NCBI RefSeq assembly: GCF_003852545.1
Contig: NZ_QAJR01000010.1
Coordinates: 186,001 to 250,000, forward strand
Direction: 5' to 3'
Source of the DNA: Acidovorax sp. FJL06
GTDB lineage: Bacteria > Pseudomonadota > Gammaproteobacteria > Burkholderiales > Burkholderiaceae_C
DNA length: 64,000 bases
The notes beneath the pieces are model-generated. The model saw only the letters and a list, made by a program, of their open reading frames with translations. It made no database searches and had not been told where the DNA came from. A program made the position numbers and the translations under genes. Positions 54,392 through 62,504 of this stretch are shown here, in pieces (within the stretch, counting starts at the first letter, position 1; every line of letters starts with the position of its first letter).

Positions 54392-55198
54392 ATGCAAGCC
54401 CTGCGCCACTACCTGCTGGCCGTGCAGTTCTTCACCCGCATCCCCGTCACCGGCCGGCTGGCGGACTGGGTGGGCTTCAACCCCGCCATGCTGCGTGCCA
54501 GCGCGGCGCACTTCCCCGGCATTGGCTGGCTGGCGGCCCTGCTGGCGGCGGGTGTGTACGGCGGCTTGCACTGGGCCCTGGCCCCCAACCCCTTTGCACC
54601 GGCCGTGGCCGCCGTGCTCAGCACCGTGGCCACCGTGCTCATGACCGGCGGATTCCATGAAGACGGCCTGGCCGACGTGGCCGACGGCCTGGGCGGCAGC
54701 GCCCAGCGCGAACGCGCGCTCGACATCATGAAGGACTCGCGCATCGGCGCTTTTGGGGCCATGGCACTGGTGCTGGCCCTGCTGTCCAAACTCAGCCTGC
54801 TCGCATTGCTGGGTGCACACAGCCTGGCAGTCGCGTTGTCGGCCCTGGTCGGCGCGCATGTGCTGTCGCGGCTGTGGCCGTTGTTCATCGTGCGCAGCCT
54901 GCCGCATGTGGGCGACACGGCACGCTCCAAAAGCAAACCGCTGGCCGACCAGATCTCGGGCGGTGCCCTGGCCACGGCCGTTGTGTGGTGTGTTGTGCCG
55001 CTGGCGCTTGTCTGGCATGCCCAATCAGCTATTTTTCTCATAGCATCCGCAACCCTGAGCGCGGCAGCCGCCGCGTGGATGGGGCGCTGGTTTGCACGGC
55101 GCCTGCAAGGCTTTACCGGCGACTGCCTGGGCGCCACCCAGCAGGTCAGCGAAATTGGATTCTATTTGGGCGCAGCGCTCGCCCTGCGCTGGGCATGA
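54392..55198 (+). CDS. cobS: adenosylcobinamide-GDP ribazoletransferase
   Basis: Joins adenosylcobinamide-GDP and alpha-ribazole in cobalamin synthesis, in the inner membrane. The 268-residue protein has the family start YLLAVQFFTRIPVTGRLADW, a metal-binding block GGFHEDGLADVADGLGG, and DIMKDSRIGAFGAMALVLAL. Several hydrophobic segments are present. The end overlaps the phosphatase gene by 4 bases (ATGA). Other cobalamin genes are not in the window. The AGCTATTTTTCTCATAGCAT stretch near 55028 looks like a remnant of the dispersed repeat. Confidence 0.94.
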   Translation: MQALRHYLLAVQFFTRIPVTGRLADWVGFNPAMLRASAAHFPGIGWLAALLAAGVYGGLHWALAPNPFAPAVAAVLSTVATVLMTGGFHEDGLADVADGLGGSAQRERALDIMKDSRIGAFGAMALVLALLSKLSLLALLGAHSLAVALSALVGAHVLSRLWPLFIVRSLPHVGDTARSKSKPLADQISGGALATAVVWCVVPLALVWHAQSAIFLIASATLSAAAAAWMGRWFARRLQGFTGDCLGATQQVSEIGFYLGAALALRWA

Positions 55199-55782
55199 CG
55201 CCCTCCCCACCGGGCACCCGGCTGTGGCTGGTGCGCCATGCCGCCCCCCAGGTGGCCCCGGGCACCTGCTACGGCGCGCTGGATGTGCCGGCTGACCCGG
55301 CCGCCACGCAGGCCACGGCCCTGCGCCTGGCCTCTGCCCTGCCGCCCGCACCGGGGGTGTTTGGCTCAATGCTACAAAGATGTGAGCTGCTAGGGCAAGC
55401 CCTGTGTGCGCAAAGGCCTGATTTGACGTTCATCCCTGACGCCCGCCTGCGCGAAATGGATTTTGGCGCCTGGGAGGGTCGGGCCTGGAACACCCTCGCC
55501 AAAAGCGACATCGATGCCTGGACGGCAGATTTCGCCCACCATGCGCCCGGCGGCGGCGAGCCCCTGTCCCACATGCTCGGCCGCGTGGCGCTGGCGCTGC
55601 AGGCGGCCCGCCAGTGGAGCGCCGACCACGCCGGGGCCGATGTGGTGTGGGTCACCCACGCGGGCGTGGCGCGCTGCGTGGCCTGGCTGCTGCAGCATGG
55701 CGAGGGGGCAGTGCCCCGGTCGGAAGACTGGCCTGTGGCGGCGCCGGGCTGGGGCGAATGGGAAGTGCGGGATCTAGTCTGA
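55195..55782 (+). CDS. cobC: histidine phosphatase, alpha-ribazole phosphatase type
   Basis: A 195-residue phosphoglycerate-mutase-like phosphatase, probably removing phosphate from alpha-ribazole 5'-phosphate for CobS. The catalytic histidine is His15 in LWLVRHAAP; also LREMDFGAWEGRAW and VWVTHAGVARCVAWLL with the second histidine. It is coupled to cobS by a 4-base overlap. Residues about 63-78 are encoded by a sequence like the dispersed short repeat (55381-55426: GAGCTGCTAGGGCAAGCCCT and following), which sits in a variable region. Confidence 0.88.
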   Translation: MTPSPPGTRLWLVRHAAPQVAPGTCYGALDVPADPAATQATALRLASALPPAPGVFGSMLQRCELLGQALCAQRPDLTFIPDARLREMDFGAWEGRAWNTLAKSDIDAWTADFAHHAPGGGEPLSHMLGRVALALQAARQWSADHAGADVVWVTHAGVARCVAWLLQHGEGAVPRSEDWPVAAPGWGEWEVRDLV

Positions 55783-55882
55783 TTCCATTTCTAAATCATC
55801 CGTGTCGTTGTTGCTTCGCCTTGCCGTGCTACAGCACTGTCTGCGGCTTCGCGCCTAGACACGAATGATTTAGAAATGGAAT
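55782..55882. repeat. 101-bp inverted-repeat element after cobC
   Basis: The ends, 55782-55806 and 55858-55882, are 25-base inverted repeats with a single mismatch (ATTCCATTTCTAAATCAT at the outer part). AT-rich arms surround a GC-rich core. It starts at the last base of the cobC stop codon. No coding capacity; it may also end transcription from both sides. Confidence 0.85.
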
Positions 55883-55927
55883 GAAAGGCTGAGAGCCAGG
55901 CGCCAGTACCAGGACTCAAAGGCATGC

Positions 55928-56383
55928 TCAGTTCTTGAGCGGCATGTCCAGCGTCACGGCGGCGGGCCCGCCCATCTGACCGCCCAGCTGCGCCTGCCGA
56001 GGGCCCAGCGCCTGCAGCACCAGCCCCTCGTCCACCGCAGCGCCCACGCGAAAGGGCTTGGCCGGCTTGCCATCCACCGCGATCAGGGCGGCACCACCGC
56101 CGCTGCTGCGGCCCGACAGCACACCGATCAGCGCGAAGCGGCTGGCGAGTGTCGCCACCGGCGCCACGGGCGCGGCGCCTGGCACCGCCGGCTGGGCGCC
56201 CAGCAACCGCGCAAGGGCCTGTGCATCCAGCGCCACGGGGGCCGGCGCCACGGCCGGGCCCACCGCCGATGCCGACGGCGCAGACAGGCGCAGCCCCCAG
56301 AACACCACGCTGGCTCCGGCCACGGCCCAGAGCACCAGCGTGCCCAGACGGACGCCCCATTTGCTGTACGAATTGGTCACCAT
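55928..56383 (-). CDS. gspC: type II secretion protein GspC, short form
   Basis: Inner-membrane protein that links the T2SS platform with the GspD channel. The 151-residue protein has one N-terminal helix (about 13-31, LGTLVLWAVAGASVVFWGL), a Pro/Ala linker and an HR domain (about 80-148: ASRFALIGVLSGRSSGGGAA, LIAVDGKPAKPFRVG). It lacks the C-terminal PDZ or coiled-coil part of many GspC proteins. It is transcribed away from the gspG-D operon, with starts 10 to 49 bases apart. Confidence 0.87.
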   Translation of the reverse strand: MVTNSYSKWGVRLGTLVLWAVAGASVVFWGLRLSAPSASAVGPAVAPAPVALDAQALARLLGAQPAVPGAAPVAPVATLASRFALIGVLSGRSSGGGAALIAVDGKPAKPFRVGAAVDEGLVLQALGPRQAQLGGQMGGPAAVTLDMPLKN

Positions 56384-56392
56384 GCGGCGATT

Positions 56393-56896
56393 ATGATTCA
56401 CGCGATTCGACCCACCGAGAGACCGCCTGCAGTGAACACCTCCCTCCCCCTCCTCGTGCGCTCCGCCCCCCGCCGCCTGGCCCGTACCGTGGCCCGGGGC
56501 TTCACCCTCATCGAGCTGATGGTGGTGCTCGTCATCATCGGCGTGCTGGCCGCCCTCATCGTGCCCAACGTGCTGGAACGCGCCGACGACGCCCGCGTGA
56601 CGGCCGCCCGCACCGACATCACCAACATCATGCAGGCGCTCAAGCTCTACCGCCTGGACAACCAGCGCTACCCCACGGCCGAGCAGGGCCTGCAGTCCCT
56701 GGTCATCAAGCCCAGCGCCGCCCCGGTGCCCGGCAATTGGAAGCTGTACCTGGAGAAGCTGCCCAACGACCCCTGGGGCCGCCCCTACCAGTACCTGAAC
56801 CCCGGCATCAAGGGCGAGATCGACGTGATGTCGTTCGGTGCCGACGGTGCCTCTGGCGGTGAAGGCAAGGATGCCGATATTGGCAGCTGGCAATAA
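56393..56896 (+). CDS. gspG: type II secretion major pseudopilin GspG
   Basis: Main subunit of the periplasmic pseudopilus. The prepilin site is ARG-FTLIELMVVLVIIGVLA, cut after Gly by the prepilin peptidase, followed by the hydrophobic helix. The C-terminal part has the GspG landmarks QRYPTAEQGLQSLV, LPNDPWGRPYQYLNPG and FGADGASGGEGKDADIGSW with the calcium site. The frame opens at ATG 56393; GTG 56432 would give a shorter leader and leave more room for the gspC promoter. First gene of the plus-strand gsp set. Confidence 0.95.
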   Translation: MIHAIRPTERPPAVNTSLPLLVRSAPRRLARTVARGFTLIELMVVLVIIGVLAALIVPNVLERADDARVTAARTDITNIMQALKLYRLDNQRYPTAEQGLQSLVIKPSAAPVPGNWKLYLEKLPNDPWGRPYQYLNPGIKGEIDVMSFGADGASGGEGKDADIGSWQ

Positions 56897-56907
56897 AGAA
56901 ATGTGGC

Positions 56908-57031
56908 CCCCACGGTCGCGCACTGCGTGTCGCTCCCTGCCCCCCGAGAGGGCCGCGTTTCGCCTTGGGGCGGCCCGGCGGCGAAACCGTGCTCCCACGG
57001 TCGCGCACTGCGTGTCGCTCCCTGCCCCCCG
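56908..57031. repeat. 38-base direct repeat in the gspG-gspH gap
   Basis: CCCACGGTCGCGCACTGCGT and the next 18 bases (to CCTGCCCCCCG) occur twice, at 56908-56945 and 56994-57031, 86 bases apart. Both lie in a 258-base GC-rich spacer that shows no gene. Related sequences are common between genes in this family. Confidence 0.75.
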
Positions 57032-57154
57032 CAGCAGGCTTGCCCTGCGCTTCGCTGGTGCATGGGGCCGGGCCTTGCTTGGGGCGGCCCGGCGCTGCGG
57101 CCGCACGCCTTCTGGAAACGCCGTGGCCATTGCAACCAAGCGCCGCACCGGCCC

Positions 57155-57586
57155 ATGAACCATTCACGCGGCTTCACCCTGCTAGAGCTGCTGGTGGTCC
57201 TCAGCATCATCGCCCTGGCCACCGCTGGTGCGGGCCTGGCCATGCGCGATGGCGGGCAGACGCAGCTGGAGCGCGAGGGCGCCCGGCTGGCGGCGCTGCT
57301 CGAATCCGCGCGCGCACAGTCGCGTGCCGGTGGCATCCCCGTGCGCTGGCGTGCCCTGCCCCAGGGGTTCCGGTTTGAAGGCCTGCCACCCAGCGCCCAG
57401 GCGGCGCTGCCCAACCAGTGGCTGGACACCGGCACCACCGTGCGCGGCCCCGGTGTGCTGGTGTTGGGCCCCGAGCCCCTCATCGGGCCGCAACAAGTGC
57501 TGATCACCCACCAGGCGCACCCCGAACGGGCCTTGCGCATCGCCACCGATGGCGTGCGCCCATTTTCTGTGGACGCAGTGCAGTGA
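57155..57586 (+). CDS. gspH: type II secretion minor pseudopilin GspH
   Basis: A 143-residue minor pseudopilin with a very short leader: MNHSRG-FTLLELLVVLSIIALA. The body has REGARLAALLESARAQSRAG and VRWRALPQGFRFEG, typical of GspH. Its stop overlaps the GTG start of gspI by 4 bases. It lies 258 bases after gspG, separated by direct repeats. Confidence 0.92.
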   Translation: MNHSRGFTLLELLVVLSIIALATAGAGLAMRDGGQTQLEREGARLAALLESARAQSRAGGIPVRWRALPQGFRFEGLPPSAQAALPNQWLDTGTTVRGPGVLVLGPEPLIGPQQVLITHQAHPERALRIATDGVRPFSVDAVQ

Positions 57587-57981
57587 GCAAAACCTCCGCC
57601 GCCCCCCTGCCCCGGCAGCTGGCGCACAACACGGCCCGGGGCTTCACGCTGGTGGAGGTGCTCGTGGCGCTGGCCATTGTGGCCATTGCGCTCATGGCAG
57701 GGCTGCAGGCCACCTCGGCGCTCACGCGCAATGCGCTGCGGCAGTCCGACATCGTGCTGGCCCAGCTCTGCGCCGAAAACGAACTGGTCCGCGCCCGGCT
57801 CTCGCGCCAGATGCCCAGCGTGGGCGACAGCACCCAGCCCTGCGAGCAGGCCGGGCGCCAGCTGCAGGTGCTGACCGTCGTGCGCCCCACGCCCAACCCC
57901 AGCTTCCGGCGCATCGACGCGCAGGTGCTGGATGGCGAAAACTCCATCCTGCGCATCTCCACCATCATCGGAAGGTATTGA
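57583..57981 (+). CDS. gspI: type II secretion minor pseudopilin GspI
   Basis: A 132-residue minor pseudopilin with leader and helix ARG-FTLVEVLVALAIVAIALM. The C-terminal half (QLCAENELVRARLSRQMPSV, then CEQAGRQLQVLTVVRPTPNP) is of the GspI type with the paired cysteines. The GTG at 57583 overlaps the gspH stop. It is coupled to gspJ through TGATG. Confidence 0.92.
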   Translation: MSKTSAAPLPRQLAHNTARGFTLVEVLVALAIVAIALMAGLQATSALTRNALRQSDIVLAQLCAENELVRARLSRQMPSVGDSTQPCEQAGRQLQVLTVVRPTPNPSFRRIDAQVLDGENSILRISTIIGRY

Positions 57982-58652
57982 TGCCGGTGAAGCATTCACA
58001 CAAGGCCCTGCGCGGCTTCACCCTGGTCGAGCTGCTGCTGGCGATTGCCGTGATGAGCCTGCTGGCCATCCTCAGCTGGCGTGGCCTGGATGGCATGGTG
58101 CGGGCGCAGGAGATCACGCGCCAGCGGGCCGATGAAATGCTGGTGCTGCAGGCCGCACTGGGCCAGTGGGGCACCGACCTCGATGCGCTGATGCCCATTG
58201 CCAACACCACGCCACTGGACTGGGATGGCCAGGTGCTGCGCCTCACGCGCCGCAGCAGTGCCGTGCCCGACGAAGGCGCGCTGGTGGTGGCCTGGACGCG
58301 CCGCAATGCCAACGGTGGTGGCCAGTGGCTGCGCTGGCAGTCGCCCCCGGTGCGCACCCGCGCAGACTGGCAGCAGGCCTGGGAGCAGGCGGCCCAATGG
58401 GCGCGCACGCCGGGGGATGCCGAGCGGCGCTACGAAGTGGCACTGCTGCCGCTCGACAGCTGGCAACTCTTCTATTACCGGGGCGGTGCCTGGTCCAACC
58501 CGCTGTCCAGCACCGGCGCCACGCCGGGCGACAGCGGGGCCACCCTCCCCGATGGCGTGCGCCTGCAGATCACACTGCCGCCGGGCCAGGCGCTGGTGGG
58601 CCAGCTCACGCGCGACTGGGTCAACCCGGTGCTGGGCGGAGGCAGATCGTGA
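57981..58652 (+). CDS. gspJ: type II secretion minor pseudopilin GspJ
   Basis: A 223-residue minor pseudopilin. Leader and helix: LRG-FTLVELLLAIAVMSLLAI, then LSWRGLDGMVRAQEITRQRA. The length above 200 residues and the block DDEGALVVAWTRR-like region fit GspJ. It forms the pilus tip with GspI and GspK. Start and stop overlap the neighbouring genes. Confidence 0.92.
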   Translation: MPVKHSHKALRGFTLVELLLAIAVMSLLAILSWRGLDGMVRAQEITRQRADEMLVLQAALGQWGTDLDALMPIANTTPLDWDGQVLRLTRRSSAVPDEGALVVAWTRRNANGGGQWLRWQSPPVRTRADWQQAWEQAAQWARTPGDAERRYEVALLPLDSWQLFYYRGGAWSNPLSSTGATPGDSGATLPDGVRLQITLPPGQALVGQLTRDWVNPVLGGGRS

Positions 58653-59728
58653 GTACCCCCCTGAGCGGCTGCGCCGCATCCCCCCAGGGGGACGCCACCC
58701 GTGGCCTGGCAAAGCCAGCTCCACGGTGGCACTCGCTGTTGCAGCGTCCGTTGCACAGGCACAGGGCGCGCGGTGCCGCGCTGCTCGCCGCCATGCTCAC
58801 CGTCACCCTGGTGGCCACGTTTGCCGCCGCCGCCATGTGGCAGCAGTGGCGCGCGGTGGAGGTCGAGACGGCCGAGCGCGCCCGCGTGCAGTCCACGTGG
58901 ATACTGGTTGGCGCACTCGACTGGTCGCGCCTGATCCTGCGCGAAGACGGGCGCTCGGGCGGCGCCGACCACCTGGCCGAGCCCTGGGCCGTGCCGCTGC
59001 AGGAGGCCCGCCTGTCCACCTTCCTGGCCGCCGAGAACAACGTGAGCCAGGTGGACGACGCCAGCACCGACACCACCGAGGCCTTCCTGTCGGGCCAGAT
59101 CACCGACATGCAGAGCCGCCTGAACATCACCAACCTGGCCGAAGGCGGACAGGTGCAGGCCGTGGCACTGCGGCAGTTCACCCGCCTGTTCGAACGCCTG
59201 GGCCTGCCCCCGCAGCAGCTCACGCGGCTGGTCGATGGCCTGCGCCGGGCCCAGGCAGGCGCAGGCAGCGATGGCAATACGGCGCCGCTGCTCCCCCCCA
59301 CCGTCAGCCAGCTGGGGTGGCTGGGCCTGAGCCCCGCCACCGTGGCCACCCTGGCCCCCCATGTGACCCTGCTGCCGGTGCGCACCCCGGTCAATGTGAA
59401 CACCGCCGACATCGACGTGCTGATGGCCGCCATCGACGGGCTGGACAGCGCCACCGCCCAGAAGATGGTGCAGGTGCGCGAGGCCCGGCATTTCCGCACC
59501 CTCAGCGAGGTGCGCGACCTGGTGGGCGCGAGCATCGACGTCAACGAAGGCGCCCACGCCGTGGCCTCGTCCTACTTCGAGGTGCGGGGCCGCCTGCGCC
59601 TGGGCGATGCGATGGCGGACGAACGCTCGCTGGTGCGCAAGCAGGGCATCGACGTGACCACGCTGTGGCGCGAGCGGGGCGCGTTTGACCGCGAAAACGC
59701 CCCGGCCATGGCGCCGCTTCCGCGATGA
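58649..59728 (+). CDS. gspK: type II secretion minor pseudopilin GspK
   Basis: A 359-residue tip pseudopilin. The membrane helix is at about 42-62 (RGAALLAAMLTVTLVATFAA). The large domain has FLSGQITDMQSRLNITNLA and a helix-hairpin-helix-like stretch, TPVNVNTADIDVLMAAI. GTG at 58649 has GGAGG before it and overlaps gspJ. The first 40 residues are unusual: bases 58655-58720 (CCCCCTGAGCGGCTGCGCCG and following) look like an intergenic repeat of this family that has become coding. Confidence 0.92.
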   Translation: MSTPLSGCAASPQGDATRGLAKPAPRWHSLLQRPLHRHRARGAALLAAMLTVTLVATFAAAAMWQQWRAVEVETAERARVQSTWILVGALDWSRLILREDGRSGGADHLAEPWAVPLQEARLSTFLAAENNVSQVDDASTDTTEAFLSGQITDMQSRLNITNLAEGGQVQAVALRQFTRLFERLGLPPQQLTRLVDGLRRAQAGAGSDGNTAPLLPPTVSQLGWLGLSPATVATLAPHVTLLPVRTPVNVNTADIDVLMAAIDGLDSATAQKMVQVREARHFRTLSEVRDLVGASIDVNEGAHAVASSYFEVRGRLRLGDAMADERSLVRKQGIDVTTLWRERGAFDRENAPAMAPLPR

Positions 59729-59811
59729 GCTGCAGCACATTGGCGACACCCGCGCAACGACTGGCTGCCAGTGTCAAGGCTGCCCCCTAAAATGGCCCGC
59801 AAAACCTGTCC

Positions 59812-61101
59812 ATGAGCACCCTCATCCTTTTCCTGCCGCCGGCCCGCCCGGGCCCCGCCACCGAGTACAGCTACACGCTGACGGCAGACGGCCACACCGC
59901 CCTTCGCCACGCCACCGCACCCGCCGCCCTGCTGCCCGAGCCCACCCGCCCCGGCGGTGAGGTGGTGGCCGTAGTGCCCGCCCGCGCGCTGTCGTGGCAG
60001 CGCGTGCAGATGCCCGCCGGCGTGCCCCTGGGGGCCGGCCAGCAGACACCCCGGCTGCGCTCGGTGCTGGAGGGCCTGCTCGAAGACCGCGTGCTGGACG
60101 ACGCCGCCCAGCTGCACTTTGCATTGCAGCCCGGCGCACACAGCACGGCCCAGGGCGGCGAGCCCGTGTGGGTGGCCGTGTGCGACCGCGCCTGGCTGCG
60201 CGAGAACCTGCAGGCCCTGGAGGCCGCAGGCCGCCGCGTGTCCCGCGTAGTCCCCGAATTTGCCCCCGGCCCCACGGCCAGCGGCGGCCCCGAACTCTGC
60301 GCACTGGGCACCCCGGAAGAAGCCTTCGTGGTGCTCTGCGGCCAGGGCGCCGACCAGGGCGTGGCCGTGCTGCCCCTGACCCCCATGGCCCTGGCGCTGG
60401 CCCATGCGGGCGCTCCCGTGGCCGATGCCACGGCAGTACAAGACAACAGCAACGCCCTGCCGGTGCGTGCCGAGCCCGCCGTGGCCGCCTTGGCCGAACG
60501 CACGCTGGGGCAACGCGTGGTGCTCCAAACCGCCAGCCAGCGCGCCCTGGACGCCGCCCGGGGTGACTGGGACCTGGCCCAGTTCGACCTGGCCAGCACC
60601 GGCCGCACCCGGGCCCTGCGCCAGGCCGGCAGCCTGCTCAGCGCACTGATCAACGCCCCCCAATGGCGCGCCGCGCGCTGGGGCGCAGGGTTGCTGGTGG
60701 TGGCCCACCTCGTGGGCCTCAACGCCTGGGCCTGGCAAGAGCGCCAGGCGCTGGCCGCCAAGCAGGCCGCCGTGCGCAGCACGCTCACCCAGACCTTCCC
60801 CAAGGTGCAGGTGGTGGTCGATGCCCCCGTGCAGATGGAGCGCGAACTGGCCCAGCTGCGGCAGGCCGCCGGCAGCGTTTCGACCCGCGACCTGGAACCC
60901 CTGCTCGCCGCCGCCGGGGCCGCACTGCCCGATGGCCGCCTGCCTACCCAGATCGAATACACCCCCGGCGAGCTGCGCCTGCGCGGCGTGACGCTGGCCC
61001 CGGACGAAGAAACCGTGCTCTTTGCGCGCCTGCAGGCTGCAGGCTACCAAGCGCGGCTTCATGATGGCAGCCTGCTGCTGCGCACTGAGGTGAGCCCATG
61101 A
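59812..61101 (+). CDS. gspL: type II secretion platform protein GspL
   Basis: A 429-residue bitopic inner-membrane protein that links the GspE ATPase with GspM. The cytoplasmic actin-like domain covers about 1-285 (MSTLILFLPPARPGPATEYS; VVAVVPARALSWQRVQMP). The membrane helix is at about 286-305 (WGAGLLVVAHLVGLNAWAWQ). A periplasmic ferredoxin-like domain follows (LPTQIEYTPGELRLRGVTL). It overlaps gspM by 4 bases. Confidence 0.93.
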   Translation: MSTLILFLPPARPGPATEYSYTLTADGHTALRHATAPAALLPEPTRPGGEVVAVVPARALSWQRVQMPAGVPLGAGQQTPRLRSVLEGLLEDRVLDDAAQLHFALQPGAHSTAQGGEPVWVAVCDRAWLRENLQALEAAGRRVSRVVPEFAPGPTASGGPELCALGTPEEAFVVLCGQGADQGVAVLPLTPMALALAHAGAPVADATAVQDNSNALPVRAEPAVAALAERTLGQRVVLQTASQRALDAARGDWDLAQFDLASTGRTRALRQAGSLLSALINAPQWRAARWGAGLLVVAHLVGLNAWAWQERQALAAKQAAVRSTLTQTFPKVQVVVDAPVQMERELAQLRQAAGSVSTRDLEPLLAAAGAALPDGRLPTQIEYTPGELRLRGVTLAPDEETVLFARLQAAGYQARLHDGSLLLRTEVSP

Positions 61102-61655
61102 CCCCCCCCACCCCCGAGTCGGCACTGCAAGCCCGCTGGCACGCACTGGCACCCCGCGAACAGACCCTGGTGCTGGCCGCCGCCGCCCTGGTGGGCCTGG
61201 CCCTGCTGTGGTGGGTGGCCGTGGCCCCTGCCCTGGCCACGTTGCGCACCGCCCCCGCGCGCCACGCGGCGCTCGACGCCCAGGTGCAGCGCACGCACAG
61301 CCTGCAGGCCGAAGCCCAGCAGCTGCAGGCCGCGCCCGCCACCAGCCCCGGCGATGCCGTCGGCGCCTTGCGCTCCACCCTGACGCAGCGCCTGGGCACC
61401 ACGGCGCAGCTCCAGGTGGCAGGCGACCGCGCCACCATCACCCTCAAGGGGGCATCGGCCGATGCCCTGGCGCAGTGGCTGGCCCAGGCGCGCAGCAATG
61501 CGCGCGCCACCCCGCTGGAAGCCCGCCTCACCCGCAGCGCCATGGCGGCTGCGCCCCCAGGCCCGGCCCCCGTCACACTGGGCCGCCCGGCGGTGGCCAT
61601 GCCCCGCTGGGACGGCACCCTGGTGCTGGCCCTGCCCACGGCGGCAACCCGTTGA
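61098..61655 (+). CDS. gspM: type II secretion platform protein GspM
   Basis: A 185-residue protein with a short cytoplasmic end, one helix (about 27-44, LVLAAAALVGLALLWWVAV) and a periplasmic domain with a long coiled-coil start. The N-terminal LQARWHALAPREQTLVLAAA is typical. It partners GspL. Coupled to its neighbours through 4-base overlaps on both sides. Confidence 0.9.
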   Translation: MTPPTPESALQARWHALAPREQTLVLAAAALVGLALLWWVAVAPALATLRTAPARHAALDAQVQRTHSLQAEAQQLQAAPATSPGDAVGALRSTLTQRLGTTAQLQVAGDRATITLKGASADALAQWLAQARSNARATPLEARLTRSAMAAAPPGPAPVTLGRPAVAMPRWDGTLVLALPTAATR

Positions 61656-62500
61656 ACCGCCGCGCTACCGTGACCCGCCCCCTGCGCCCCTCCCGCTCCC
61701 GCGCTGCACCCGCCGCCGCGTCCCGCCCTGCATGGGGCTGGGCGCTGGCGGGCGCCATGGCTGGGGCGCTGCCCGCCGTGGCCGCATTTGCGCCCGCCCA
61801 CTGGCTGGCTGACGGCGTGGCCCGCGCCACCCAGGGCCAGGTGCAGCTGCTGCAGGCGCGGGGCACGGTCTGGACCGGCTCGGCCCAGCTGGTGCTGACC
61901 GGCGGCGCCGCCAGCCGCGATAGCGCCGCCCTGCCCGGGCGGGTGGACTGGCAACTGCGCCCCACCTGGGACGGCCTGCGCGTGCAACTGCACGCCGCCT
62001 GCTGCACCCCCGCCCCCTTGCAGGCCCGGGTGCAAGTGCGCTGGACGGGCATGACCCTGGCCGTGGCCGACGGCCAGAGCCAATGGCCCGCCGCGCTGCT
62101 GGCGGGCCTGGGCACCCCCTGGAACACGCTGCAGCCCCAGGGCCAGCTGGCGCTGCAGACCCAGGCGCTCGCAATGCACTGGGCCGCAGGCCGCATGGTG
62201 CTGACCGGCCAGGCCCAACTGGACGCACGGGCCCTGTCGTCGCGCCTGTCCACGCTGCGCCCCATGGGCAGCTACCGGCTGGTACTGCAGGGGGGCAAAG
62301 ACGTCCAGGAAATGCCTACCCTCACGCTCAGCACCCTGGACGGCGCACTGCAGCTCAACGGCACCGGCCAGTGGGTGGGCCAGCGCCTGCGGTTTGCGGG
62401 CGAGGCCAGCGCCGCCCCCGAACGCGAGGCCGCCCTGTCGAATCTTCTGAACATCATCGGACGGCGCAACGGCGCGCGCTCCATCATTACCGTGGGTTGA
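61652..62500 (+). CDS. gspN: type II secretion protein GspN
   Basis: A 282-residue inner-membrane-anchored protein with one N-terminal helix (about 30-48, WGWALAGAMAGALPAVAAF). Typical blocks are QLLQARGTVWTGSAQLVL and a repeated beta-rich part. GspN is an accessory of some T2SS, of unclear role. The TTG at 61652 overlaps the gspM stop (TTGA); a GTG at 61670 is an alternative start. gspD follows after 4 bases. Confidence 0.87.
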   Translation: MNRRATVTRPLRPSRSRAAPAAASRPAWGWALAGAMAGALPAVAAFAPAHWLADGVARATQGQVQLLQARGTVWTGSAQLVLTGGAASRDSAALPGRVDWQLRPTWDGLRVQLHAACCTPAPLQARVQVRWTGMTLAVADGQSQWPAALLAGLGTPWNTLQPQGQLALQTQALAMHWAAGRMVLTGQAQLDARALSSRLSTLRPMGSYRLVLQGGKDVQEMPTLTLSTLDGALQLNGTGQWVGQRLRFAGEASAAPEREAALSNLLNIIGRRNGARSIITVG

Positions 62501-62504
62501 ATTT

